Positions 1 to 10,476 of a DNA stretch of 64,000 nt are shown in pieces (the stretch's first letter is position 1; every line of letters starts with the position of its first letter). The position numbers and the translations under genes were made by a program. Under the pieces are notes generated by a model. That model was not told where the DNA came from. It saw only the letters and a list, made by a program, of their open reading frames with translations, and made no database searches. The stretch comes from Setoptus koraiensis (Eukaryota; Arthropoda), in contig CM106586.1 of the NCBI GenBank assembly GCA_048013815.1, positions 10,974,001 through 11,038,000 on the forward strand. The letters are read 5' to 3'.

Positions 1-880
1 CGAGTCGAGCGTCCGAAAGAATCGAGCCAACAGTCCGAGAGAATCGAGTCGAGAGCGCGAAAAAATCGAGCCAACAGCGCCAACGGATCGAGTCGAGCGT
101 CTCAATGAATCTCAGCAGATGAGTGTTGCCATTATAATCTAATGAGAGTGCCAACAACACACAACGCACCGTCCCACTGTAAGGCGCTCACTCGCTGTAT
201 CCGCTGCGATGTAATCAAGCAATCAATCAATCTCGCCAATGTTCATCAGTGGCGGCGGCGGCGCCGATTAATTACTCGCGGGCCGCGAGCAATCGCAGGG
301 CCCGTGTGACCGGTGTAGCATGCGGCCAGCGCTAGTGGCCCGGCAACGGCATCCGGCAACTGCGGCCGGCTAAAAGGAGACCCGGAATTAAATAAACACG
401 GCGCTGCCGGCCGCCAGAATGAAAATGTGGCTCAAAACTTGTTGCTCTGGCAACAACAACAACAACAATCCATCATGAACAATCGGCCCTTGTTGTCCGG
501 CGTCGCTGACCGTACGCGTCACTCGCTGACGGTGCTACACGACCAACAACGACGGCAACAACAACAACAACAGCAACGGCAACAACAACAACGGCAACAG
601 CAACAACACCGACAACCCAAATAGGGCAAACAACTAAATTTGCTGCCACTACCTGGCTGCCAGCGACCGTTGGCTCGCTGGCAAGATCAATGGCAAAAAG
701 ACAATCGACCGTTGGGTGTCTCGCCGGGCTGCGTTGGCCTGCGTCCGCGGCGCGCTGTTGCTAAATGGCAGGTCCAGCGACTGCCGGGCTTGCGAGCCGC
801 GCAACAGCAACAACAACAACAGCGACAGCAACAACAACAACAACAACGATTGTTGCTGGACAACAAGCGCGTCTGACAGC

Positions 881-1008
881 GCGATATTGCGTAACAGCGA
901 TATTGCGTAACAGCGATATTGCGTAACGGCGATATTGCGTAACGGCGATACTGCGCAACGGCGATACTGCGCAACGGCGATACTGCGCAACAGCAATATT
1001 GCGTAACA
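881..1008. repeat. 16-bp tandem array, 8 units, with C/EBP-like core
   Basis: Eight head-to-tail 16-bp units, basic form GCGATATTGCGTAACA, with two variants (TATTGCGTAAC and TACTGCGCAAC). Variants sit in blocks: four of the first type, three of the second, then one more of the first. Five units contain ATTGCGTAAC, a perfect match to the C/EBP-type consensus RTTGCGYAAY. Confidence 0.95.
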
Positions 1009-1699
1009 GCAAGGTCAACAAACTGCATCAATGTTGCAGTTGTCGTTGTTGTCGGGCCGGCCAGTGCGTATCGCATCGGGCAAGCGATCGGATCGGATTG
1101 GACCGATTTGTTGTCGTTGTCGATGTTTGGTCGGTGTCGTTGTTGTTGCTCGCAGCCGCTCGTTCTGGTGGCCAGTGCCATGTTCAATTGGTTCAAATTG
1201 ATTGGTTATTGTTGTTGTTGCAGTTAGGTTATCTCGATCACGACTTGAGCATTCGACCACTCAACCATTTGACTCTCAAAAGTCAAAAAAATCGAGACGG
1301 CAGCTAACCTACATACACCGACCGACCATCGGATCGGATCGGATCGGAGAGCGTGCTTGTCGATGTTGTTGTTGTTGCTGGCGCTGCTGTTGTTGTCGGC
1401 GTAACGGCAATGGCTGTGAGTGGCAATTCACCTGTCGTTGCCGGCTGCCGATCGCAGTGACTTGTAGTGGTGGCTGTCACTTGAGCTAAGCGACAAATTT
1501 TCAATTGTGTTACCGCTAACGCGCAGCAAGCGTCATCATCATTTCACTTATTACATTATTATTTTGTATTATTATCGGGCCGCTACCATTCACTTGTCGC
1601 TCGCTGCTCTAATCACTGCAAACAGTGTAATGTCAATGTGACTCGTTAAAGTTCACAACACTGACTTTGGCACTGCCGTAAAGCGCCCGTTATACCGAC

Positions 1700-1835
1700 A
1701 CAGTGTTTGTCGTTGTTGTCGTTGTTGTCGTTGTTGTCGTTGTTGTCGTTGTTGTCGTTGTTGCCGTTGTTGTCGCTGTTGTCGCTGTTGTCGCTGTTGT
1801 CGCTGCTGTCGCTGCTGTCGCTGTTGGCCGTCGGC
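1700..1835. repeat. TTGTCG/CTGTCG hexanucleotide microsatellite
   Basis: About 135 bp of alternating GTTGTC-type units, first TTGTCGTTG and then CTGTCGCTG. It gives long open frames in several phases (Leu-Ser repeats forward, Asn-Asp or Thr repeats in reverse). These are not treated as genes. Confidence 0.9.
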
Positions 1836-3765
1836 TGTTGGTTGTTGTTTCTGGCCGGCCCACTCGATAGCTCGCCGAACGGGCCCAGTAGCTCGCCAGG
1901 TATTTGCCGATAGCCGGCAGCGTTACGTAATGTCTTGTCTGTAGTGTGTGTGTGTGTTGGCCAGCGCGCAAGAGCGCACAGCGTTGGTCGTGAACTTGAT
2001 ACCACCACCGACATGATCTAATCTGAACCGTCGTTGCAAGCCGTGTATCACATCTAATTAGACTGGCTATTACAACGGGCTGTGTGTGTTTAATAGGCTC
2101 GATAATGGTGCACGTCGGACATTGGACAATGTTGTCGGGTAGTGCCTTATCGCATGTTATCGCATGCCGGCGGACAACAGGTGAAACTGGCGCCGGCAGC
2201 CGCTTGCACGCCGGCCAATTAGTCTGTTGGCATTAGATTATTGGTCTTTATCAGCGGCAACTTGTGTCACGATGAGTCACGAGCGACGAGTTGACCGGAA
2301 GCGGCCCGATCAGCGGCCGCCGGTCGCCCGTTCGGATCCGCGCCCGCCGCATGTCGCTGGCGTACGACCGAAGTGGCGAGGTATGTGCCGAAATGGCAAG
2401 GTACATTGCGAAATGCCGGCCCGTTTCGTGGCTGGGCAATCGATATGGCGACAGCCGATTCGTGCGCGCAACAGTCTCTAAATCGCTGCACTTTAGCTCA
2501 CATTACGTAATCATGATCGATTGCGTCGTTCAGCTGTGTGTGTGTCGTGTCCGAAAACGCGTCGCGTTCGCGGCCATGCCGGCCAACGACAATCGCAATT
2601 GCCGGCCAATTGCCGGCCGGCCGGCCGGTCAGCGCATATCCGGCAATTGCCACTCGTTGCTTGCGTCAGCCGTTACTGGCGGACGCTTGCGTCAGCTGAT
2701 GTGGGGGCCGGTCGGGCCGGCCGGGCGCGGGCAGCCGCTGAGAGCCAACGTTGAGCGGCTGGACGGTGGCAACAGAAGCGGCTCCACAAGCGACAGGCGA
2801 GTCCCTAAGCGGCGCATAAAAAATAATTAGATGATCGAAGCGAGCGCTCTTTTTTGCGCCAAATTTGGCAAGCTGCCGGCGCCGCTCGCAAGCCATTTGT
2901 CAGTGCAGCCGTCGTATGTAATTCATCTCATTTGCATGCGATTGGCTGCGCGATGCCAGCACAACAAATCGACTGCTGCAAATTGTTTCCTTCTTGCATC
3001 GTTAGCTGCCTACTCGCCTCCACTCACCTGCACTCACCTGGTGCGATAGGTGGCGCCCGACTGGTGCTGCTGCTTGTGGCGCCGAAAGCGGTGATTATTT
3101 TGCATTTGCAGCTTGCCAGATCGTCGCAAGTGCGATTCTCTCTCTATTGGCCACTTTCGAATTTCGGCTGTCGACTTTCGAATTTCGACTTTTGACTTTC
3201 CACTTTCGACTTTCCACCTTCGACTGGCGACCGGCTTATCGGCGCGCTTATCGGCGCCTGTCAGCGGCGAGACCTTCGCTTGTCTGTAGCAGTTTGCAGC
3301 AGTTTGCCGGCCTTCAGTCTGGCCGGCCAGCCAGCCAGCCAGTCGGCCAGCCAAACTGAAGGCTCGTTCTGACAATTGCGGACGAGCCAAGAAGCCGAGG
3401 AGAAAAAACGCGACAACGCTGCTCTTTTTTGCGCCCGGCGCCACCATTGATTTGGCCGCAGCGCAATCGCGACAACGTCGCTGGCAAGCTCGTCGTCCCA
3501 CTCCGATGTTCGGCTGATACTCGGCTGATGTTCGGCTGATATTTGCGGCCGATACTCGGCCGATATTTGCGGCCGCGGTGCCGTCATGTCGACAGAGTCG
3601 AGCGACTGTCGCGAAGGGCGCTCGTCGAAGCCGCAACCGCAGCCGCCGGGCGAAGCCACGCAGGCTCTCTATTGGCTCTCTATTGAGCCCGAGCTCGGAG
3701 TCGCTTTCGAATGCGTCCCTTCGAATGCGTGGAAGGCGTTCGAACGAAGCGCCGAACGAACGAAT

Positions 3766-3837
3766 GCCGACGACGAATCGAGCGCCGACGACGAATCGAG
3801 CGCCGACGATGAATCGAGCGCCGACGATGAATCGAAC
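3766..3837. repeat. 18-bp tandem array, 4 units
   Basis: Four 18-bp units of GCCGACGACGAATCGAGC with single-base changes. The unit is a multiple of three, so every frame stays open through it. Confidence 0.95.
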
Positions 3838-4620
3838 GCCGAGTTCGTCTTCTCTGGTCGCCAGTGGAACAAAGATTCGGCCCGATTCAGACTGAATTCG
3901 AACCGAATTCAGACCGAATTCAGATTGAATGGGTGAGCGCAATTGACGCAAATGCGCTGACTGGAGCGGGTCGCTCGGCTGATGGCCCGGTCATGAGCCC
4001 GAGTCACGAATGTCGACATGTATTTAAATGATTAGAGATTGGCGACTCTCGCAGCTTGTTATGGGAGGCTTGTTATTGTCGACACACACAAGCGCATAAT
4101 GGGCGCCCATGATACGCAACGCCTTTTAACTTATAAGTTATGCAGTATTATGTAACAATTGGTGGCATGGCAGCAATTGATACAGATAAAAGTTAAAATA
4201 ATAACGATAAAGGATAACAATACCGGCGAGCTAACAAGCCGCAGCCGAACCGTGAGCCGCCGATCTGTTCGGTTATTGGTTGGGCTGTTGGCTCGGTTAT
4301 TCGCCGGTTGGCTGAATGCCATTCGAATGGGCTGAATGGGCGCCGTAAACGATGCGACTCTCAAAACGGTTCGAGACGATCCGCGCCGCCCGAACCGCGC
4401 AGCCGCTCCGCTGCGGAGCCGCTCGAAAGGGCGACCGAGTAACGAGGTTAGTTCGAGTTGCGGCCGCCGCATTGTTATGCAACGCGACGCGACGGCATGC
4501 GATGCGCCGTGTTGTGTTGTGCCGTGGGTGCCGCCGGTTCGGTGACTTACGATCGGTCGGCGTGTCGCTTCGGTCGGCGCGGCCGCTCGTCGCTTCGGTC
4601 GCCGATCGCCAAATTGTGGC

Positions 4621-4683
4621 GCCGATACGAAGCCGATGCGACGCCGATGCGACGCCGATACGACGCCGATATGACGCCGATAT
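4621..4683. repeat. 11-bp tandem array
   Basis: GCCGAT recurs every 11 bp at 4621, 4632, 4643, 4654, 4665 and 4676. The intervening bases vary (ACGAA, GCGAC, ACGAC, ATGAC). Confidence 0.9.
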
Positions 4684-7474
4684 AATGGGGATGAGCTCGC
4701 CGGCCGAGCCATGAATTCGCGGTGCGAGCCATAAGTGAATTAAAGCGAAACAAGTTCTCGGCGCGCCGAGCGAGCGCCGTGAGAGCGAGAATAACGGAGC
4801 TCTGTCTCTGGCCAGAGACTGTCCCTGAGCGACAGCGAGCGAAGGGAGAGAATAATTACCGAATATTATTATTATTCAGTAACAGTTCGGCATTATGCGG
4901 CGCCACAACGGGCGCCGAAACGAGACCGAGCCGCCAGAATGCGAACAGACTCTGTTCGGCAGACTCTGTTCGACAGAGCGCCGATTCGGGCGCAATCCCC
5001 GACTAAATCATTTGGTCTAAATAGATCCCATCCAATCCGAACTGATCCGATCGCCGCTTGACAGCCGGCCAATATATAATGTTATTATTCTATTACACAC
5101 TGGCATGATGCGGCCACTTTCCAATCGATTACGGCGCTGTAATGTGCGCGCTTTCTGTTGCAACCTGTTGCTCTCGAGCATGAGCTGTCGGCCGGCGCAG
5201 ACGAAGCGACGAGACGAAATAATAAAACGGCCGCCGAGCCGCAGAAGCCGAAAAAGGAAAACGAAAACGGATCGGCGCGATGTCGTGTGGCCGCCGACCG
5301 GCGAGCCGACGCAGCCAGAGAAGCCGACGAAGAAGCCGACGAAGAAGCCGACACAGAAGTCAACGAAGGCAGAGAAGCCGACGCAGCCAGACGAAGAAGC
5401 CGACGAGCGGCGCTCGAAAGCCCCAATCAATCAATCATGATGCCGTTATTAGTTATTATTGCGCAATAATAACTGGTTGCCGCCTGTTGTCGTCGGTGTC
5501 GCCGCTCGCCGACCGCGCCGAGCTGCCGTGCGGCCGGCGAGCGATTATGCTTGCATTAGTAATCATCCCCTTGCAAGTTGCAACCCCTTGCAGCCGCTCT
5601 GCCCGACGCCAGAAGCTGGCGCAAGCGTCAGAAGCCGGCCAAACGTCAGAGGCCGGCGAAGCGCCAGAAGCCGGCGAAACGCCAGAGAGCCGCTTCGGCG
5701 CAGCAACTGTCAGCGGTGTGACACTTGACATGGGCGCATAAATTATAGCCGTTGCTCGATCATCATTAACCCATCTCCGCGGTGAACGGTATTCATTGAA
5801 TACCGCATCGATACCGTATACCGTATATGACCGCATAAATGATATGTACGCCACACACATTCGTGTTACGTAATGGTGCAGACGGCACCGCAAAATAGAG
5901 CACAGCGAGTCGCTGTCGACTGTCACCGTCGACTGTGGGCAGTCAACTGTCACTGTTGACTCGATCGCTTCGAGTCAGCTGTTAACTGGTGAGCGAAAAC
6001 ACAGTTTTGACAGTGCCACTGACAGTGCTTTTGACAGCGCACAGTGGCCAGGAAGACGCCGCAAAATTGGCAACAGAGCATCCGTCGCTGTTTATCGCCG
6101 GCCGCCCGGCCGGCCGATGCCATCACATGATAAATGATAATTGCGCCGGTTGCGTCATTCGCCGCCGTTCTACGCAGGCCGTTTTGCCCAGACCGTTTCA
6201 GACGCAGCGATCGCTCGCAATTGTGAGAGTGGCCACACGAAAACCGGCGATCCGCCGAACCGCCGAGCGGCGGCCGGGCGACGTTGCGGGCCTGCGTAGA
6301 GCGGCGGCGGCGCATGACGCAACCGGCGACAGCCGGGACGACCCGCCGTCGCCCGTCGTCCGCCAACAACAGCAATAACAGCAATAACAAGTGGCAAACA
6401 ATATCCGGTGTGCCGATATGCAGCTTGCGTCGAGCGCACAGTCCGGGCCGGTTACGGCCCGGATTAGGAGCGCGCTAACGGGTAATCTGGCGGCTGTTAG
6501 CGCACTGCTGACAAGCACAGACGCGAGCTCGGTCGCGGCAAGCGGCCGCCGACACGACACACGATCCGCTGCAACTTGCGCTATTACGCAACAGCGGCCA
6601 ACAACAGCGCCGGCGCTGTCGTCGAGCCGCGCCGCCTAGGCCGCGGCACAACAGCGCGCACAATAGTCGGACAACAGGTAGCAGTTGGCGGGCGGCCGCG
6701 GGAGCCGAGAGAAGCCGCGATGAGCCGCAGTGAGCCGAGAGAAGCCGCAGTGAGCAGAGAGAAGCCGCAGTGAGCCGATCGGCGCGGCGCGGTCGCGACC
6801 GCGCCATACTATGGCGGCCATAGCGACCGTGCGCCCGACGGGCTCAGTGTGTTGGACGGGCTCAATTTGCTCAATGGGCTCCATTCGCTCAATGGGCTCA
6901 ATTTGTTCAATATGCAAATGGCAGTGTCAGACGGCGGGTCAACAGCACTTACGCAATTGGGCAACAGCTCAACGAGCTCGCCATAAATTTAATAGACCGA
7001 GCGCTGGTCACTTCAAACAACAAGCCATGGCCATTATTATTTGTTGTTGCGCAATTGCGCGCCGGCCATAAGTCTCGGCGTTGTTCCATTGTGTGAGTGT
7101 GCTCTACTCGAAATAGTTTGCGCCGACCGCTGGCCGGCACGATGACCATTGTGATGCTGCTACCGCTTTTGTTGTTGTCGCCGTTGTTGTCGCTTCGATC
7201 GCCGTTGTTGCCGCTTCGGTCGCTGTTGTTGCGCGCTCGTTGGCGGGTTGTTGGCGCGGTTGTTGCAGTCGCTGCATTCGGCGCGCTTGTTGCGATTGAA
7301 TGGCCGCACTTTGGCCGGCAAGCCGCCGTTATTGTGTGTCCGCTCTTTTGTGCGCCACCGTCTCTCGGCACACCAATCCACTTGCCACACACAAACACAC
7401 AACAAAGTGACTGTAATCCGCTGACTGTTGTTGGCCATCGATTATTGCGTAACTATTACGCCGCCGCCGACGAC

Positions 7475-7508
<34 letters not shown>

Positions 7509-7850
7509 ACAACGACAACAACTACAAATTGGCCCATCTTCCTCTATTTACATAAGCCTGTTACACCGCTGAGCAACCTGTTCAATTACGCATTGCCCTG
7601 CTCGGCTCATCATCGTGTGCGACCGTCGCCGGCTGCGATTGCCCGATGATTGTGCCGAGCTACTGCAATTATGCAAACTTGAGCCGCTTTTCATCGACTC
7701 CGTCGTCGGCCGGCCGGCCATTCGAGCGGCTGGCCGGTCCGCCGCTCGCAAAGCCGCCGGATCAATTTTATCCGCTGTTTTTATGCGTCGCCCGCCGGCT
7801 CACGTCGGCTCGCGTCTGCGCCAGCAGCTTGGCCCTGCTCGACCGTCTGA

Positions 7851-7960
7851 AATCGCTGTAAATCTCCGGAAATCGCTGCAAATCGCTGCAAATCGTCGGA
7901 AATTGCCGGAGATCGTCGGAGATCGTCGGAGATCGTCGGAAATCGTCGGAAATTGCGCAA
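7851..7960. repeat. 10-bp tandem array, 11 units in strict register
   Basis: Eleven consecutive decamers of the family RATCGTCGGA / AATCGCTGCA with no insertion or deletion. The period equals about one turn of B-DNA. Confidence 0.95.
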
Positions 7961-8029
7961 CGCTGGCGCATTATCCACGCCGGCGGTGCCTTACTCGGCC
8001 CGTGAGTCGCAAGCGCAAGCCGACTGCGC

Positions 8030-8135
8030 AGCAGCAACAACAACAACAGCGAAAACAGCAACAACAGCAACAACAACAACAACAACAACATCATCAACAA
8101 CAACAACAACAACATCATCAACAACAACAACGACG
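8030..8135. repeat. CAA/CAG microsatellite with CAT interruptions
   Basis: About 105 bp of CAACAG- and CAACAA-type triplets interrupted twice by CATCAT. It gives poly-Gln, poly-Thr and poly-Asn frames on the plus strand and poly-Leu or poly-Val frames on the other. Confidence 0.9.
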
Positions 8136-8834
8136 GCGGCAACGCGACATCGCAATCCCGCACGCCAGGCGACGAGACGAAAGACGCTAATGAGACAGAC
8201 ACACACACATTCAATAATGCGATCGCGCAATCGTGATCCGGAAGCGCGCCTATTGGGCCGCCCATCGCCGACAGCAGCGTGGCGAATTGGCATTGTTGCC
8301 ATCGCAGGCCGCCGATTGGGCCGGCCGGCCCGCGGAAGCGGCCAAGCAGCGGACAGGGCAGACGGGGGGCGCAAGCGGCCTGTTTTCGGGCGCCGGTTGG
8401 ATCGCGCCAAGCGGACGCGATTCCCTTGGCGCGCCCGACCGACAGTGAGATCGGCCCGTGGGGAGAGCGGCTCGCTGGCCGGGCGATTCGGCACGGACGT
8501 ATGCAAATTGAACGGGCGATTGCGATGGGCAATTCAATCAAATTTGGCCAATCGGCCGGCGCCGAGCGGAACGGCATTACGCGATTACGCATGCAAAACG
8601 GCCCATCGACTGGAAAATATTTTCATTATTTTAGCCATTGTGCGATAAAACATGATGTGATCGGACGCTGCGTCCGTGCGAGTGCGGCCGTTTCCGGCCC
8701 GTGAGCGTTTTGGCGGCGCGTCCGCTCAATTGATTACGATTCGCACTTTGGACTTGGTCGCCGAATTGCCCAATTGCAATCGCAGTCGCGCCGACCGGGC
8801 CGCCAATTGCGAATCGGCGCCGCCACTCACGCTG

Positions 8835-8837
<3 letters not shown>

Positions 8838-8928
<91 letters not shown>
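8838..8928. repeat. Long GT dinucleotide repeat (about 45 units)
   Basis: An uninterrupted GT tract of 91 bp. It is the longest pure microsatellite in the window and a potential Z-DNA former. Confidence 0.98.
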
Positions 8929-8929
<1 letters not shown>

Positions 8930-9972
8930 TCCGTTGGCGAGCCGGCGCCGGCAAGACCGATTCTGCGCCCGATCAGCCGGGCAACAACTTTGCCGCTTCT
9001 CAGACACACGCACACAGGAAGCACGACGGCGGCGGCCCGCCGAGGACGCTCCGCGTCTGGCCGGCGTCTGGCGAGCTGCGTCCCGTGAGCCGCGTCCCGT
9101 GAGCCGCGTCCCGTTGGCGTGCGTCCGGGTCTTGCGCTGCGCGTCAACAAGTGGCACCACTGCCGGGCTCATTGTTGCGCACTTGCGCTCAATGCGAGTC
9201 TCGTCTCGCCAGTTCTCGCCAATTGCGACTCGTCTCGTCGGAATTCGACGAGTCGCAATTGGCGGTTCGCGAGACCGCCCGTTCGGCGTGTCGTCCGCAT
9301 TCTCGGCGTTCGGTGCGTTCTCAGCCGAGCTGCGGCCGGTCGCCATTCTTCGCACACTCGCCGGCGAATTGTGCGGCCGGCGCGCTCAATCGGCGGCGCG
9401 CCGATCTCGTTATGGGAAAGCGGCCACTTTCCCTGCAACAACGACATTGGAGGCAACAACAACGACAGCAACAACAACAACAACAACAACAACAACAACG
9501 ACGGCAACAGCGGCAACAGCGGCGACGGCGACGACAGCGAAGGCATGAGAGAGCGCGGCCAGACCGCAGCGGCCCACGACGCCGACGAGGAAACGCCGGC
9601 CGATGCCGCCGTTGTTGTCGCTGTTGCCGCTGTTGCCGCTGTTGCGCAACAGCGTCCAACGCTGTCGCGCCGATGCGGCCGCCGGACACTGGTCACTCGG
9701 TCCGACTGAGTCAGGCGCATGCTGAAACACGGCACAGGTAACACAGGTGAGTGTCGCTAACGAGTGGCCGTACGAACAAGGTAGACGACGGACGACACAG
9801 GCTGCGCGGGTAGCCGCTCGGAACGATGCGAGGAGGGGCGCCCGATAGGGAAACAATTATCGTTGTCGTGGCGGAACAGGACGACCGCAACAAGCGCACA
9901 ATGGTCGCCATGCGAGCGGCCATAGGAACGGAAGAGCCGCTCGGTCGTGATCGCGCTTGCCGTGTCCGTCTG

Positions 9973-10024
9973 ACCGGCGGCCAGACGGTGGCCGCATCAC
10001 CGGCGGCCAGACGGTGGCCGCATC
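9973..10024. repeat. 26-bp perfect tandem duplication
   Basis: Two identical adjacent 26-bp copies beginning ACCGGCGGCCAGACGG. The perfect identity implies a recent duplication. Confidence 0.95.
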
Positions 10025-10128
10025 ACGCACGCCGCTCGCCGTGGCGACATCTTTTTGTGATAAAAATTTTATCCGTGCCGCTCATGCGCCACTCTCGTTC
10101 GGGCAGCGAATGACAGCCGAACTGGCCA

Positions 10129-10195
10129 GATGCGACGGATAATCGGGCGAGATGCGACAGATAATCGGGCGAGATGCGACGGGCGAATCGGGCGA
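10129..10195. repeat. 22-bp tandem array, 3 units
   Basis: Three units beginning GATGCGAC and ending AATCGGGCGA. The first two are 22 bp, the third 23 bp with internal changes. Confidence 0.9.
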
Positions 10196-10390
10196 GCGAC
10201 CGATGGCGACGACGCCAGATGTCGCGCCCGGTCGCAGGCGGCTCCTCGAGACGGTCGAAAGCGGCTTCTCGCGACAGCCGCAAACAGTTTCGCGAGACAG
10301 TCGCAAACAGTTTCGCCAAACTGTCGACTCGAGCGACGCTCATGTCGCACTGCCAACCGGTCCATCCGCCATCTGCCGTTCGCTCGGCCT

Positions 10391-10476
10391 CACCTGTCGA
10401 AGCGCCGGCTCACCTGTCGAAGCGCCGGCTCACCTGTCGAAGCGCCGGCTCACCTGTCGAAGCGCCCATTCACCTG
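10391..10476. repeat. 20-bp tandem array placing CACCTG every 20 bp
   Basis: Four units of CACCTGTCGAAGCGCCGGCT (the fourth diverging at its end) plus a fifth CACCTG. The hexamer lies at 10391, 10411, 10431, 10451 and 10471. CACCTG is the E2-box bound by Snail/ZEB-class factors. Confidence 0.95.

Larger units (their letters stand above)
1..2030. other. GC-rich repeat-laden noncoding DNA, part 1
   Basis: No gene is supported. Bases 1-110 hold a degenerate repeat of about 30 bp built on ATCGAGTCGAGCG. CAA/CAG-rich tracts lie at about 448-615 and 805-850, and GTT/GTC-rich tracts at 1040-1060, 1130-1150 and 1360-1400. Open frames here translate to poly-Gln, poly-Asn, poly-Leu or repeated blocks in all frames and on both strands, which is what simple repeats produce and not what genes produce. 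Confidence 0.8.
2031..5480. other. GC-rich repeat-laden noncoding DNA, part 2
   Basis: No gene is supported. GGCCGGCC-type palindromes recur (for example near 2608-2630 and 3310-3350). A degenerate decamer array of CGACTTTCGAATTTCGACTT type lies at about 3160-3230, GCGGCCGATATT-type repeats at 3520-3575, and CCGAATTCAG-type repeats at 3890-3930. GCCGACGAAGAA-type repeats lie at about 5300-5405. The 305-aa minus-strand open frame at 3034-3951 is assembled from these arrays and has no recognisable domain. Confidence 0.75.
5481..9745. other. GC-rich repeat-laden noncoding DNA, part 3
   Basis: No gene is supported. The segment holds an 18-bp array of CAGAAGCCGGCGAAACGC type at 5610-5688, a GAGCCGAGAGAAGCCGCAGT-type repeat at about 6700-6775 and a GGGCTCAATTTGCTCAAT-type repeat at about 6840-6910. 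GTTGTC-rich DNA lies at 7160-7260, and CAA-rich DNA at 7467-7530 and 9440-9510. A 14-bp GCGTCCCGTGAGCC repeat lies at 9078-9115. Open frames of 190-290 aa here are low-complexity products. Confidence 0.75.

Noticed and set aside
881-1008. CRISPR array
   Set aside because: Units are directly adjacent 16-mers with no unique spacers, in a eukaryotic genome.
3034-3951. 305-aa minus-strand open frame in the GC-rich block
   Set aside because: It is built from the 18-bp, 12-bp and decamer arrays; the product is repeats (VGARFIVGARF, SNIS) and the opposite strand is also open. No domain and no start context.
5105-5440. Lys/Pro/Thr-repeat open frame resembling a histone H1-like tail
   Set aside because: Derived from the GCCGACGAAGAA tandem repeat; all three frames are open through it.
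7768-8592. 274-aa minus-strand open frame
   Set aside because: It runs through the decamer and CAA arrays and gives poly-Leu; simple-repeat artefact.
8676-9548. 290-aa open frame with a Val-Cys repeat
   Set aside because: Translation of the GT tract followed by CAA repeats.
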